In this document: piece by piece, positions 46,587 through 59,596 of the stretch
Position numbering within the stretch: position 1 is the stretch's first letter
Layout of the letters: each line of letters starts with the position of its first letter
Source: Megamerina dolium
Taxonomy: Eukaryota > Arthropoda > Insecta > Diptera > Megamerinidae
DNA: 64,000 nucleotides
Direction: 5' to 3'
Assembly (NCBI GenBank): GCA_963854835.1
Contig: OY978525.1
Span: 89,977,807-90,041,806 of the forward strand
Program-made: the position numbers and the translations under genes
The notes under the pieces: generated by a model
What the model saw: only the letters and a program-made list of their open reading frames with translations
What the model was told of the DNA's origin: nothing
The model's database searches: none

Positions 46587-49500
46587 TGTAGTTCAGCCTA
46601 AACTATTACATGAAGAAATTGTAAAGATTAGTTTAATACGAATTACTGACTGTGTTCTGTAAGTGTTAAGAATTCAAATTTCTTATGAACATAAATATAT
46701 ATGATTCTTTGGAATATGTGCAATAATTTTACTATATTGATAAACGTATACGTTATTTGCGCTTATTGCGTTATTATACGTTATTACAATACATTGAGCG
46801 ATAGCAATTCTTCATATCTTGATCATTTGCCTTCCTTTAATAAAACTGATGGAAATGAAAATTGTAGTGGAAATTGAAATTCTAAATGGAGTACAATGAA
46901 AAAGATGTGCTCCAGATTATATAACCATTTATCTAACCTGTGGATGGAAATTTCGAAGAATAATTATGCTAGTTTTGTTTTTGTGCATGCTGCAAATACA
47001 CCTATCTATTTTATTTGGTATCCACTTATCCATATACAAAATTAGGGAGCAGCGCAGAAAATATTTGTGTATATACTTACATATCATAAAAAAAATATTT
47101 CCATTTAAAACCAATTAATCTGCACCACGTTAATTTATTTTAATGCCAGAATATTTCTGATTACAATGCAAATACTGCCATTTATAGAACTTTCGTTGTT
47201 TTCATCACTATCACTATCATACATAATTGAACCACAGTGCACAGAAGAAAAGCATATGAATATAAACATTTTCCAATGGAGAGAAAAATATAATATTAAA
47301 AAATATTATATTTTTTAATAAAAATAATAAAAAATATATGATAATTATAAAAAATATTTTGTTGACTTGTATTCTTTTTATATTTTTTTTATGCGTCTAT
47401 ATCTATATCTATATCTATGTATATTATATACGTACATATCTATGAAATTAATTAAAATATATGTTCAATTATGATCTTATATTTATTGTGCTTGATTTTA
47501 TTCATAGAAATTTATACTAATTTAAATTAAATACTTTAAGATTTACATTTACTATGAAGTTCATATTTTAAAATATATGTCTATATATTTTGTATTTATT
47601 TTGTAAATTAAAACTATAGTTGGTTATCAAATAAAATATACTTGTACAATTACTCTATTTAATATTATTATTAATATTACTATTATTACTATTATTATTA
47701 TTTTTATTATTATACATATTTTATTATGATCAGTATATGTAATTTTAATTAGAATCAATTACCTATATAATCAAAAAAAAAAAATTATAAAAACGATGGT
47801 TTAACACAAAAAAAAAGGAAATGACAAATTGTTGTTCAAGTTGTTTTTGTAGTTTGTTCTCTATTATGTTCCAGATATTTTCACAATTTTGAATTTTATT
47901 TATATCTTGCATGTTTTGTGTATAATTATATGAATTTATACATTTTTCTATTCATAGTACTTGTCAAGTTATTCATGTTGTATCGGATAATATTACTATG
48001 GTTAGGAATGCTGTGATTACTTGCAAAACACAATCACAAATTTATTAATGTACTAAATTATTACCAAGAGTCCCAATTACTTAGCATTCTTGTACCGAAA
48101 TCATTTTGAGTTCAATATATATATACAGTGCATGATTGTTTCTGAAAAAGTCACGTACTAATAATGTATAAACGACTAGTTACATTGCACATATGCTCAG
48201 CAGACTTTTGATTTCAAATTTAACGTGAAACTAATAGAAGATTTCTAAATATCGTTCATATGACAAAATGAATTGAGTTGGAATTGATCTAAACTTGATT
48301 TGGTACTGGGATTTGATAAAAAGATACTCCTTGAGTGTGTGTGAAAATGCTCACTTCGCAAAAGTTTGGTGCTCTCATATACATATTATGTCGCATATGA
48401 TCGCATATTAATTAGCAATACAAAAATCAAATTTTGAAACAAAATATATATACCAAGCAACTGCATTCATACCTAATTGATTGTGAACGATATTTTTGAA
48501 ATAATACAGAAAAACAAAAAAGATAAACCATTATTTTAATTGGAGCTCGAACATTGCTTTAATCTTGTTAACGAGGACCAAGCTGAGAAGCTTTAATAAC
48601 CTGCTACAGTGTCCTTTTTTTTTTTCTGCTCCCGTCAGATATTATTATGAAATATTATATCCAGATATGCGATTGAAATGAAAAGTAGATTACCTTATTA
48701 AAGGTTTCATTTATTACGAATGTTCGGATCAATTAAAAGAAGTCAATTTTATCTATTTTATAACTGATTTTCTTAGCTCAATTGAAAACGTCACTAATGA
48801 AATAAAATTTTATTGAATCATAGAATTTGTGAGCTTATATAAACTTAAATCCATTTTATACATTTCCACTGCGACATTATTCAGTATGGAAATTTGAGCA
48901 ATATTCTGAACGTTTACCTATCTACACACTGGAATCTCGCTTGAGATCAGGGCCTCAAGGACTTGGTTCGGCATAACAAGGGTTGTTTGCTTAGTTTATT
49001 ATCGTTTGTTAGGAGATGAATAGCTAATTGTCAATAATTCATCCAAAAAGTTGGTTGGTTGGTAAAAGGTCTTTAAGAGATATATAACACTTTTGTTAAC
49101 AAAAGTGACAATTGTTTTTGTGTAGAATAGTATGTGAATAGGGTAACGTAAAGAGGCTTATGTGGAAATCGTTTGTTTTCAACCGATTATACCGGTTTCA
49201 TATTTGATACATATTTTCATATTTCGACCGTTTAATTTCTGAGGAATATAAATCCGATTTTGACCATGATCACATTCTACAACAAATATTAAAATAAACA
49301 ACCGAATTACTGGTTTTGCCAAACTGTGAAAGGAAACTTGAATACTGTGTTGTACTACATACACCAGCGTTTTATTCTAAATCTTTATTATAATTGTTAT
49401 CCTTCTGTATGTACGAACATGATATATAAATAAAATATTGTTCAATACGCTGGAAAAATATTAATGTTTTATTGCAAATCTGCAATTATTTTCTATATTC

Positions 49501-50800
49501 TTTTGTTGTGATTTTTAATCTTTTCATTTATTTCAATATTTAAGCAATATTATTTATTTATTTTTTTTTCCTTTTATTATCATTGTCATTATTATGGTTA
49601 TTTTTTATTTTATTAATAGTGCTTACTTATTATCAAACTCACTACAAATGTAATTAACGCTTTTAAAGCGTCTTACATACACAATGTACATTTACAATTA
49701 AATCATTACATTAGTCAATATTACTTAGTTAGTTGTAATTCATAGAATAGTTATAGATATCGGCTAATAAGTCTTAAAATTTACTATTAATCAGATTTTA
49801 TGATGTACACAATATATTTTATATACATATGTTAAGTATATACAGGGTACTAAAATTAGCTAATATTCATACTGTATGAGAATCATGTGTTGGCGTGTGT
49901 GAGTGTGTACGTAAAATGAAGAAACCACACTTATTTCAAAGAAGCAGAAGGAATACTATTCACGTGGGAATGCAAGGTTATAGAAAGTCTTTGCATAAGT
50001 CAACTACATTTTGTATTTTTTCGAAAAAGTAAGGAAAGCTTCACATTTGTAAAGTTTCTATCAAAACTAGCATTTTATGACATTAACTTAATAATCCCTT
50101 TCAAATTTTTACCTTTTTCATACCAAATGCTTATTTTGTTTCCTCTCATTTCCACGCCACTTCCACTCCTTCGCAAGAGATATTTCTTTAAAATTAAAAA
50201 CGGGAGAAATGTGTAAAAATTATTTATAATATGGTTGTTGCCCGATGGATCGACACTCCAGAAGCGTGTTATTTCTTCTGATATGAATTTTATTTAAAGA
50301 ACTTTTTATAATTTAAACAGCCTAGGAGCATAATCTACAGTATATCCGAAACAATTTGTGGAACATAGCGGTTCGCCAAATGATTATGCTCGGAATTCGT
50401 TTTATAATTTGCAATTCCCGGAAAATATGAACCACATTTATTCTCAACCTTTTGTGTTCAGCATGTGAAACCGCAGCACCATGCATACCATCTTTTTTTG
50501 CTTCCGTCTTGATTTCTCATTTCAAAAATAATCGCTTAATGTATGTTTTCACGTAGAAGGTAGTCATAGTGAACTGCAGAAGAAGTAAATGCACAGAAAA
50601 TATGGAAAATATATTTATCTCTATGTGTGTGTATGTATTTGTGTATGATGATGTGTATGAGAAGAAGGAGCTCGAACTTTCTTCGACTTACTTATGCCAT
50701 ATCTTAAAGACTTACTCACTCTTCTCTATGTACCTATTATTTTTCAATAGCCTAAATTGTATGCCAGCACAGCAAACTAACTTACAGTATCGTATATAAA
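46587..50800. other. Very AT-rich noncoding stretch
   Basis: It includes CTATAT-type repeats near 47394-47417 and ATT/ATTACT triplet runs near 47660-47715. The frames found are short and of random composition. Confidence 0.5.
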
Positions 50801-50833
50801 AATTGTTGTTGTTGCTGTTACTGTTGCTCCCTG

Positions 50834-51460
50834 TTGCATATAACAATCAGCGGCCGCAGCAGCAGCAGCAACAATAATAAGAACAACAATAACAGCAACA
50901 ACACCACTATCATTCTCATCGTTTACATTCTTCTCGTCGCGTTGGATTGCAATTATAGTTGCAATGTCGAGAAGCGTCTTCATCTTCGTCTTACCGTTTT
51001 TGTTGTAACCATTTTATTGAATGCAGCAATAGCAACAATACTGCATGGCCATTGTGCTGTTTTTGTATGTAAACTGCTAGTAAAGACGCTGATTGCTTTT
51101 GATGCGACCAGCACTGGCAACGACAATGCTGATATTGCTACTGTTCGTGGTATTTGGCTGCAGAGCACTGCTGCTGATAGTGTTGTTGAAACTGTGTTTT
51201 CTTCTTCTTTGTATTTCTCTTGTAGCTTCACATGTTTTATCACCGTCTTCGATGATGAGGAGAATGATGATGATGTTGCACTGGCTGTGGTAGTTGTTGT
51301 TCTGAATAAATGTTGTAAACAACATGTGAACAGCGTAAAAAGTATGCAACAAAGGCTGCAATACAAATTGCTACTATTCATGCTACTTGAGTTATGCTGC
51401 ATTGCAGCAGGATGTTCACCTGGGAAGAAAAATAATATTGCCAATGAGAAAATACAGTAA
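50834..51460 (+). other. Long open frame in triplet-repeat DNA (doubtful gene)
   Basis: A 208-codon open frame starts in CAG/CAA/AAC triplets (poly-Ser, poly-Asn) and continues with hydrophobic and Cys-containing segments. The opposite strand is also open for 154 codons (50980-51444), and a third frame is open for 94. Coding on both strands at once is unlikely, so GC-richer triplet composition, which removes stops, is the simplest explanation. It could be part of a 5' UTR or noncoding exon of a gene outside the window. No splice site, signal peptide or known domain was recognised. Confidence 0.25.
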
Positions 51461-52603
51461 TAAATATGGAGAAGAATATGTGATAATTATTTCCACATAC
51501 GCTTTCACACACACACACACAACACACACACCAATAAATACACATATTTTTTTATATGCATGAAATGAACAACATAGTTACAATTGTTGCATGTAGCAGG
51601 TAAACCACAGCAGCAGCAACAACAACAACAACCACAACAACAATATCTACATCATGTCAAACAAAATGCCTAGTATTTACGTACACACATGCATTCGCAT
51701 GAATATAATAATAGACCATTTGAAATGGTATATGTATAACCAACCAAGTAGAAGCTTGCTGATAACACAAAAATGCATTTGAAAATGACATCAACTACCA
51801 GTATAGACAAGGGTTGAACACATAGATGTACATGTGTATGTAAGTTATACAAGTCCAACCAACACCTGCATTCACATAAATAAATTAATTCTCATACACG
51901 CGAATGCATGTTCACATACACGCACATGCTTGTATTCACAATGTACTACACAATATATTGTATTATCAAGGTGCACACATTCCACAAACATGCAATATGA
52001 ATTTGCAACATTTGCACCATTTTGTTGAATACTTTTTCTATGCGTTAGTTTTGTATTATTTATAAGCTCTAAACTTTATCCGTATTCATAGAATTAACTA
52101 TGCCATTTCCTGAATGCAGAATGACCACAATTCTCATGTATACGCATATATTTGATTGAAAGAGTTTGTACTCATTAATGATATTGATATCAATATATAG
52201 GCATACATCGATATGAAATAGTTTCGCGAACCCCGAGAACGTTTATATTGCTGTCTATATTAAATACGCGTCGTGCTCGTCAAGAGATTTCCATAAATCC
52301 TTACAATAATATAAATTTGGAAAGCTGAAAAGCAAATAGATATCAAATCTTTCTACAGTAACAAATTACTAAAAATAACTATATTTTCCTGAGCGCAGAA
52401 AAAGAGATATCACAAGCATTCTGACATTTGGAATTTCACAATAAAATATTTGTATATCCCTTCAAAAACTGTTCGAATTAAATCGGTAATGATCTGATGA
52501 TTATATAACTTACCCTCTGCATTTGAGCAGAAAAAATATTACACTTGATTTGTGAAATTAATTCTTCTTGGCTTCATTTTAATTTTGTGGTGCAATTTTA
52601 CGT
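51461..52603. other. Noncoding stretch with CA and CAA repeats
   Basis: It holds (CA)n at about 51507-51529 and (CAA/CAG)n at about 51610-51643. No gene was recognised. Confidence 0.5.
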
Positions 52604-54166
52604 TTTTTATACCCTGCATAATGCAATATGCAAGGTATATTCATTTCGGTCAGATGTTTGTGTCCACTTGAAGGAATCTCCGGAGATATAGACATAGATA
52701 TATATTCGTGATCAGCGTCGCTTAAATTTTCGATTTAACGATGTCGGTCCGTCCGTCCGTCCGTCCGTCCGTCCGTCTGTCTGTCAGACAGAAGGACAGA
52801 AGATTGGGCATGATCGGTCAGTAGCCACGCCCACACCAAGCATTCAAAGCGACTAACCTCGAAATTTTCAAAATCTTTAACTTGCTATAACTCACATAAT
52901 ATACCCCTCGGGACAACAATATTTTGCACATAGAGTTATATTATACTACTATATAACCTCGCTAAAAGTGGGTCAGCCACGCCTACTTTTTAGCGTAGCT
53001 CTCATACAAAGTGTATGTACTTCTTTTAAATTGAAACAACTATAACTTCTACAATCTTCTGTCTAGAATAACCATAATTGACACTTAGATTAACATGGCA
53101 GTGAAAATAATATGACAGAAAATCAGCGTGCCACGCCCACTCCTTCATGGATCTTCCATACAAAGTTTCGGAAATAAAAAAAAAATGATACCGGTTATAA
53201 CTTACAAACTATTCAGCGTAGAATAACGACATTTATGGTGTGGATTAGTATTGTTCGAGCAACTAGGCTCACAGGAAATGGGCGCACCACGCCCACTGTT
53301 TATCGTAGCCCCCATACAAATTTTAAATTGAAACAGCTGTAACTTCGGTAATCTTCTGTCTAGAATAACCATAATTGACACTTAGATTAACATAATATTC
53401 GAAAATAATATGGCAGAAAATCAGCGTGCCACGCCCACTCCTTCATGGGTCTCCCAAACAAAGTCGAGGGAATTAAACTAAAACTTTTAACCTCCATAAC
53501 TTACAAACCATTTAGCGTAGGACCATCAGATTTAAGGTATGGATTAGTATTGTACGAGCAACTAGGCTCATAGGAAATGGGCGAGCCATGCCCACTGTTC
53601 ATTGTAGCCCCCATACAAAATGACTGAAATTCTTTTAAATTGAAACAGCCGTAACTTCGGCAATCTTCTGTCTAGAATAACCATAATTGACACTTAGATT
53701 AATATCGTAGTTGTAATCTGGCAAAAAATCAACATGGCACGCCCACTTCTTAATGGGGCTACTATACAAAGTTGCGAAAATTTTAAAAAATTTAAAACGC
53801 TATAACTTACGAACTATTCAAGGTAGGACAAACAAATTTAAGGTGTGGATTAATATTGTAAAATTAATTAGATTTACAAGAAAGAGGTAAGCCACGGCCA
53901 CTTTTTATATAGCTCCCATATTAAGCATCGGAAACATCTTTAAAACCTCCTTTAAATTATCCCTTTTAGAACTCTCATAACATACAAAGTACTTCGTCAA
54001 AGTCAACCATATTTCCGGTATATATTATTAGTATATGCAAAAATTGTTTTTCAAAAAGTGGAAATAAAAGAAAAAGATGGATATTCGAGTAAACTTTTTA
54101 TATATATATCTACATATGCAGGGTATAATTTGGTCGGCCCCAGCCGACTGTAGGGAGATTTTTTTA
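52604..54166 (+). repeat. Complex dispersed repeat, copy 3 (long form)
   Basis: It has the same left end (TATACCCTGCATAATGCAAT), (GTCC)n run near 52746-52776, and right end (TGCAGGGTATAATTTGGTC plus hairpin) as copies 1 and 2. The phrase ATTGAAACARCYRTAACTTC recurs near 53030, 53328 and 53640, so units are about 300-310 bases and three are present. Each unit has two halves with CCACGCCCAC and CCCATACAAA. After the GTCTGTCTGTCA stretch about 100 bases found in the other copies are missing. Confidence 0.9.
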
Positions 54167-54169
54167 TGT

Positions 54170-55200
54170 TATTTTAATGCTACTAGTATAAATATATTAA
54201 CAAGCTCTTTGTATTTAGCGTTAAATTATTACTAGAATAATTATCAAAGTTCCATACCGCATGCAATTATTGGACTACCTGTCAAGGTCAGCAGGTTTCG
54301 TGCGTTTTAGTCTTCGCACAGGATCAGCAGAATTAACGAGTTTTACAATTTCTTCCTTAGTGAGCTATTGTTTCTATGGCTAGATCGCGGTCTAGATCGA
54401 AAGAACGTACATACCAATGAGCATTTATAATACATCTCAGTATTTTGTTCTGAAATCGTTGTATTTTCATTTTCTTACTTTTGCCGGTACAACCCCACAG
54501 CTGGATACCATAAGTCGATATCGGTCTGAGGATTTGTTTGTAAATCAAAAGTTTATTATGTGTGGATAGGACTGAGTGCTTACCAATAAGCCACTGCAAT
54601 TGTTTGAAATTTATTTCTAACTCAACTTTTTTCGTTTTGACGTGCGCTTTCCATTGAAGCTTTGCGTCGAGATTCATGCCTAGATACTTGGCAGTATTTC
54701 CGTATGGTACCTCTAGTGCATTTATGTAAATTTTTTGATGCTGGATCTTTTTATTTGTAAAATCAATGTGCATTGACTTATTATTATAAAGCTTTATTCT
54801 CCAATTTGCAGTCGAAGCAAACATGTTGTTGATAGCTGTTTGCAGAGTCTTACTATATTCCTCTGCGTTTTGGCCGATGGAGAGTAGGTTTGTATCGTCT
54901 GCAAATGTTGCAATAATACAGTTTTCTTTAATGGACACATCATTTGTAAATATCAAGTATAGTGAAGGTCATAATAGGCTTCCTTGCGGGACCCCAGCTT
55001 TGATGTCTGTCAAATTAGAATAACAGTCTTCCAGTTTTATGCGAAAATAACGATTTGTAATGTATGACTGTAAGAAATCGCAATATCGTTCGCGCAATTG
55101 TTGTCACAGTTTTTGCACTAGTCCGTCATGCCAGACCTTGTCAAATGCCTGTGTCTACGCCAGAAAACTACATCGCGCGCACTGTCTGGATTTTGGTGCC
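54170..55200 (-). mobile_element. Jockey-type LINE fragment, 3' part
   Basis: The minus strand starts near 55170 with QAFDKVWHDGLVQKL followed by a stop. It then runs through YITNRYFRIKLEDCYS, IKAGVPQGSLL (stop in place of the next residue), FADDTNLL (catalytic box), NTAKYLGMNLDAKLQW, ILRPISTYGIQLWG and HWYVRSFDLDRDL. A frameshift near 54360 leads to TKEEIVKLVNSADPVRRL and the stop near 54285. The fragment abuts complex repeat copy 3. It is too damaged to be active. Confidence 0.85.
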
Positions 55201-55544
55201 ACCTTGATTGAAGGCGAGTTGCATCCCGGTTTTTTCATCTGTGTTTTTTTTTTTCTTACTTACTTGATTTTTTTATTTTTTATATATTTCGAGTTTTGTT
55301 GTACAACATTATATACATACATAAAAATGTCAAATTGCGGAACATATTTAATTCGGTTTATAATATAATAAATTAGTGCTGTTCCGTTTATATTTCCCGA
55401 GGTGTTTTTGTACTAAATAATATACATAATACACTTGTAATTTACGTGCTTTTCTTTCGTTTCAATAAAAAACTAAATTAATTTCTTTCCATAACGAAAT
55501 TGATGAAATTCATCGAAATTTGATTTAAACATATACTTTGAGTA
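55201..55544. other. Noncoding spacer between LINE fragment and open frame
   Basis: AT-rich DNA. It could be a 5' leader for the frame starting at 55545, but no promoter motif is clear. Confidence 0.35.
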
Positions 55545-55913
55545 ATGGTATTGGCCACCAACGAAAGGCTTTACAATTTAGAAGGTGATAAAAAGTGTGT
55601 TACTGCGAATACAACAACAACCACAAGTAGCAGCAGCACCACCACTACATCAATCGTATCAATAACAACAACAACTAAAGCAGAACAAATGGAAGAAAAT
55701 CAACAGCAACAACGACAACAACAGCTAGATTTGCCATCAATTATCAATAGCAATAGTCTGATATTGGAAAAGATTAAGGCGGAAAATGACATTACCAGAA
55801 CCACATCAACAACAGCAAAAACACCGGCAACAGCATCAGAGATCCAAAACCCCAATACAATCTCACATGGCCTGGTAAAGTTGGCAGAAATTTCGGATCA
55901 TACAGTATCATAA
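55545..55913 (+). CDS. Possible low-complexity protein or first coding exon
   Basis: This 122-codon open frame has a plain ATG start (MVLATNERLYNLEGDKKC). It then has Thr/Ser-rich repeats (TTTTTSSSSTTTT), a Gln-rich patch (QQQQRQQQ) and a less repetitive middle (LDLPSIINSNSLILEKIKAEN). The N-terminal 18 and middle residues do not look like repeat translation, which favours a real exon. A GTAAAG inside (CCTGGTAAAGTT at about 55872) or a later GT could be a splice donor to exons outside this view. Poly-Thr/Gln stretches of this kind are common in first exons of insect regulators. It sits between two Jockey fragments on the other strand. No domain is recognised and no signal peptide is present. 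Confidence 0.35.
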   Translation: MVLATNERLYNLEGDKKCVTANTTTTTSSSSTTTTSIVSITTTTKAEQMEENQQQQRQQQLDLPSIINSNSLILEKIKAENDITRTTSTTAKTPATASEIQNPNTISHGLVKLAEISDHTVS

Positions 55914-56089
55914 GACTCGCCATTTGATTTACTTCTACTTAGTTCAAGTAGTTTTTTTTAATTTGTATTATTATTCCATAATTTAAGAACGGTTAAACTT
56001 ATAAAACAAGAAGCAGTCGGTAATTGAGGCAGAAGAAGAATCAGAATGGAAGCAACCAAGGTATGAGCCACCGGCATCTCTCTCCCACA

Positions 56090-56575
56090 TACACAGCCTG
56101 TGATACATCTAACAAAACTGCAAAGCATACTTGTTTTTCTTCTAAGGATTTTTCTATATTAGTTACAATTCTGTGGACTTGCTCAATAGTTGAGTGTTTG
56201 CTTCTAAACCTGAATTGGTGATTTGGTATCAGTTTTCTCTGTTTAATTATTGGCATTAATCTCTTTATAAACAGCTTCTCCATCACCTTCGATAGGATAG
56301 GCAGTAATGAGAAAGGTATGTATGAAGTGATTACATGTGGTGGTTTTCCAGGTATAACTATCATTAGGACATCCGGTACCGTCCAGTGCATGGGCACATA
56401 TTTCAGGTTGAAATATACATTGATACTATTTGTCAGTGTTCGAATAGCATTGTTTAGTAGATTTTTCAATATTTCTGCTACTAACAAGTCAAAGCCTGGA
56501 GGCCTTTTTAGTTTTAGAGACGTAATTTTACGTAAGTGTATAAAAAGAAACGAAACCAAAAAGATAACAAAGCAT
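56090..56575 (-). mobile_element. Jockey-type LINE fragment, N-terminal reverse transcriptase
   Basis: The minus-strand frame reads KRPPGFDLLVAEILKNL, then YIPFSLLPILSKVMEKLF, LIPNHQFRFRSKHSTIEQ and VCFAVLLDVSQAV, where homology stops near 56090. These are the first RT motifs of a Jockey-clade ORF2. The fragment ends at the motif where the fragment at 54170-55200 begins, overlapping by only about ten residues with about a third of the bases different. The two may be separate insertions or pieces of one ancient element. Confidence 0.85.
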
Positions 56576-56895
56576 TAATTGCTGAAATAACCATCTTATA
56601 AAATTGATAAATTGAAGTCATTACATTTCCTAACAACTCAGAAATTGATGAGTTAAAACTCACTCGATTTGCCAACATATTCCTTAATGCCTAAGCTATA
56701 ACAGCAATAGTGTAATTTCAGCAACCTTCAGAGCCTGGTGTTGTTTTAATTATCTTTAAAATCTTCACTTGTGCTAGATATTAGACTTTAGTAAATATAA
56801 TAAATTGCAGTATAATTGGACTTTTTGTTGTGATAGTCTTGCGGTTATTCTCACTAATTTTATCACTATTATTATCACTAATAGTGATCATAATA
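56576..56895. other. Noncoding spacer
   Basis: It contains a TATCACTATTAT-rich stretch with an inverted repeat (about 56860-56898) just before the SINE. Nothing else was recognised. Confidence 0.4.
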
Positions 56896-57228
56896 GTGCC
56901 GTGGCTCAGTGGTTAGTGTGTTGGCCTTCTGATCTGTAAGTCGTGGTTCAATCCCCGGCTCATGCATAAAAAATTTAATATCGAAAAGATTTTTCTTTTG
57001 AAAAGTACCCACCTGTCGGCAAGCCATGAAAAAGCTTCTAAAAGAACTCTGTGACAAAGCTCAGAAAAGGTGATGTCGCAAGGGTTCTGCCGTTCGGAAC
57101 CGACTAAAATAAGTAGGTCCCTTCTGATACTGTCCAAAATTTAACACGCACAACAGTAATTGAAGAGAAGCTCGGCCAATGAGGCCTTCGGGGCTTTAAG
57201 TGCCACATATTTATTTATTTTTTTTTTA
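56896..57228 (+). mobile_element. tRNA-derived SINE (copy 7)
   Basis: The head is GTGCCGTGGCTCAGTGGTTA (A-box-like TGGCTCAGTGG) with GGTTCAATCCCCGGC (B box). The body has a gap of about 40 bases where the others have GGCAATTCTTCTGG. The end is GCTCGGCCAATGAGGCCTTC and the tail GTGCCACATATTTATTTATTT. Target-site duplication is unclear because both flanks are ATT/ATC-rich. Confidence 0.9.
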
Positions 57229-58757
57229 TTATCACTATTATCATATAATCTTTATCAGCACAATAATTACATATTCACATCAGTTTTGTCACCGCGTGTT
57301 CTAGTACTTGCTATTATTCATTATACAACTCTTATAATAATTAGCATCATCATTATTGGCCACAATTCTTTTATTATAATATAGCAATTATTATTATATT
57401 CAATGCTCATCATCACTATAATTATAAATCTATGTATCTTCAACTACTAACGACTCTTATAAGATGGGTAAGAGTTCATGCCACAAACATTTACCACAAA
57501 CTTACTTAGTCTGTGGACAATTATCTTATTTTGTATGGAAAAAAAAAAAAGAAATTACAATGTTAACCAAAGGTTCATTGACTTTATGATTGTCACATTC
57601 TTGTTAGTACAATGTACTCGTAAGAATATACCAAATTCGACAAAATTTAAATGTATTTACTGCCTAAATATTTTCACAACATGACTAATCTGCTTACTAT
57701 CTCTATGCCAGAATCTCATTGTTACTTGCCAATTGTCTTTTGCAATGATTATTTGAATGAAAATCATACAACAAATGATATACATATGTACATGTACTAT
57801 ATACATATTTTGGCTTTCTAATTTCCAGCATATCCTGTCTGTGTTTTGTGTCCACCTACTTGGCTTGCATAACTGCTTTATTACTGTTATTATTTCAAAT
57901 GAGGCATTCTGATCCAATTTAATTCCCTTAATCATACCACAACTTCCTTTTACTTTTATAGCCAAATAGTTATGTACGTCATATACTTTTGTACAAAAAT
58001 AAAACAAGAATATTTTATTTGTTTATACTCGTATACACTCGTATATGAGTAAATACTTGTCTATATTTCTCTTATATTTTAGTCAAATTTTTCAGTCGAT
58101 AAAATTCAATGCAGCATGTACAATAAAAGCATTGCGACAAATATACAATTTATAATCTTCATACAAACACAAGACATATCTACATACAGAGAAGAAGTCG
58201 TATAGAAATATTCATTCCATAATGAGAGCAAGATAGAGATGTCCCAGGGGAGTTGCATCAAAAGGATAATGCTCTCAAGTTACTTAATATAGGTACTATT
58301 AGTTAGTAGCTTTAGCTTTAGATTGCCTTCACTCTTCCACTGTACTAGTGGTTTTGTAATAATAGTAAATGATGATATTTTTATTATTATTACTATTGTT
58401 GTTATGTGCTTGTACTCTCGTGTTGCTATTTGCATATAATAAATTTCAATTACGTTATATATGTGTGCAGTAAATGGGTAAATTCTTGCAATAAAATCTT
58501 TTGCTTTTTAATTTTGGCATTTGTGTTTATTAAGGTTTGGCAATTCATTACAGTAAGATTTGCAATCGAACAAGGTATAGAAATTCATAAATCTTATTAT
58601 ACAAATAATAAATTCGATAGTTCTTACTAAATTTATTTCTCATCAGAATCGACTTTCAAAGTAAGGTGTTCATAATTTTCTGCGCAGAAATTGCATTGAA
58701 AAGCAAAATTTGTGGCTAAATAAGTAACTAGCTCCACAGAGAAAACACTAGAATATG
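57229..58757. other. Noncoding stretch
   Basis: AT-rich DNA. The small open frames show no domain. No feature was recognised. Confidence 0.5.
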
Positions 58758-58831
58758 TATCAGGTCAGTCCATAAGTTCGTGCGTTTTTCTTAGGTGGTT
58801 TAAAAAAAAATAAAAAAGAAGTTTTCAGTAT

Positions 58832-59472
58832 CTAGTAATCAATAATATATTTTCCTGCATTATTTATAATGTCTTCCCAACGTTTAGGCAAATTTTTAAT
58901 TCCCTGCTCAAAAAATTGTTTGTCCCTGTAGCCAAAATACGCGTCGATATCTCTTTTTATAGCTTCTTTTGAGGTGTAGTTCTTATTACTTAAATGGGAT
59001 TGAAGTCCACGGAAAAGGTGATAATCGCAAGGTGCAATATCCGGAGAGTATGGTGGATGTGGCATTAACTCCCATCTAAGCTCGTTCAGCTTGCCTAACG
59101 TCTGTCTTGCGGTATGCGGTCTTGCGTTGTCGTAGTGAAGACGGACGATTTTTTTTCAAGTGCTTCATTCAGTTTGGAGAGTTGTTGGCAATAATAATCA
59201 GCTGTAGTCGTGTGGTTTGGTTCCAGCAAGGCGTCGCAGTTAAAGACCTCAGGACGAATAGAGCGTGGGGCATCCTCAACGTAACAATCACAACTTTGGA
59301 ATTTGGAAAACCACTTTTGTGCTGTCCTTACACTCACGGTGTTCTCCGCATGAGCTTCGTTTATATCTGCAGCATCAGTTGTTACATTATTCCCACTTTT
59401 ATAAAAAAAAATATACAAAATATAAATGTGCCTCTTATACTCGTCCGAAGATCCCATTTTATTTTTTAACAA
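58832..59472 (-). pseudogene. Mariner transposase, internally deleted and frameshifted
   Basis: The N-terminal part (MGSSDEYKRHIYILYIFF, VSVRTAQKWFSKF, a helix-turn-helix region) is joined by deletion to LLEPNHTTTADYYCQQLSK and NEALEKK. A frame change then gives VRLHYDNARPHTARQTLGK (second catalytic Asp) and MPHPPYSPDIAPCDYHLF (third Asp), ending KYIIDY with a stop at 58832. The first catalytic Asp lies in the deleted part. HYDNARPHTA and YSPDIAPCD are typical mariner signatures of the SETMAR-like kind. Confidence 0.88.
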
Positions 59473-59596
59473 CGCGTACTTCTATCCTCGATTAAAATCA
59501 CTTGTTGAATGCACAATACATCAGAGAAAATAAAAATAGTTCTTCTATCTCCCAGGAATCATTTTTTGTACGCAAAAAGCGCCTACTATGAAACTA

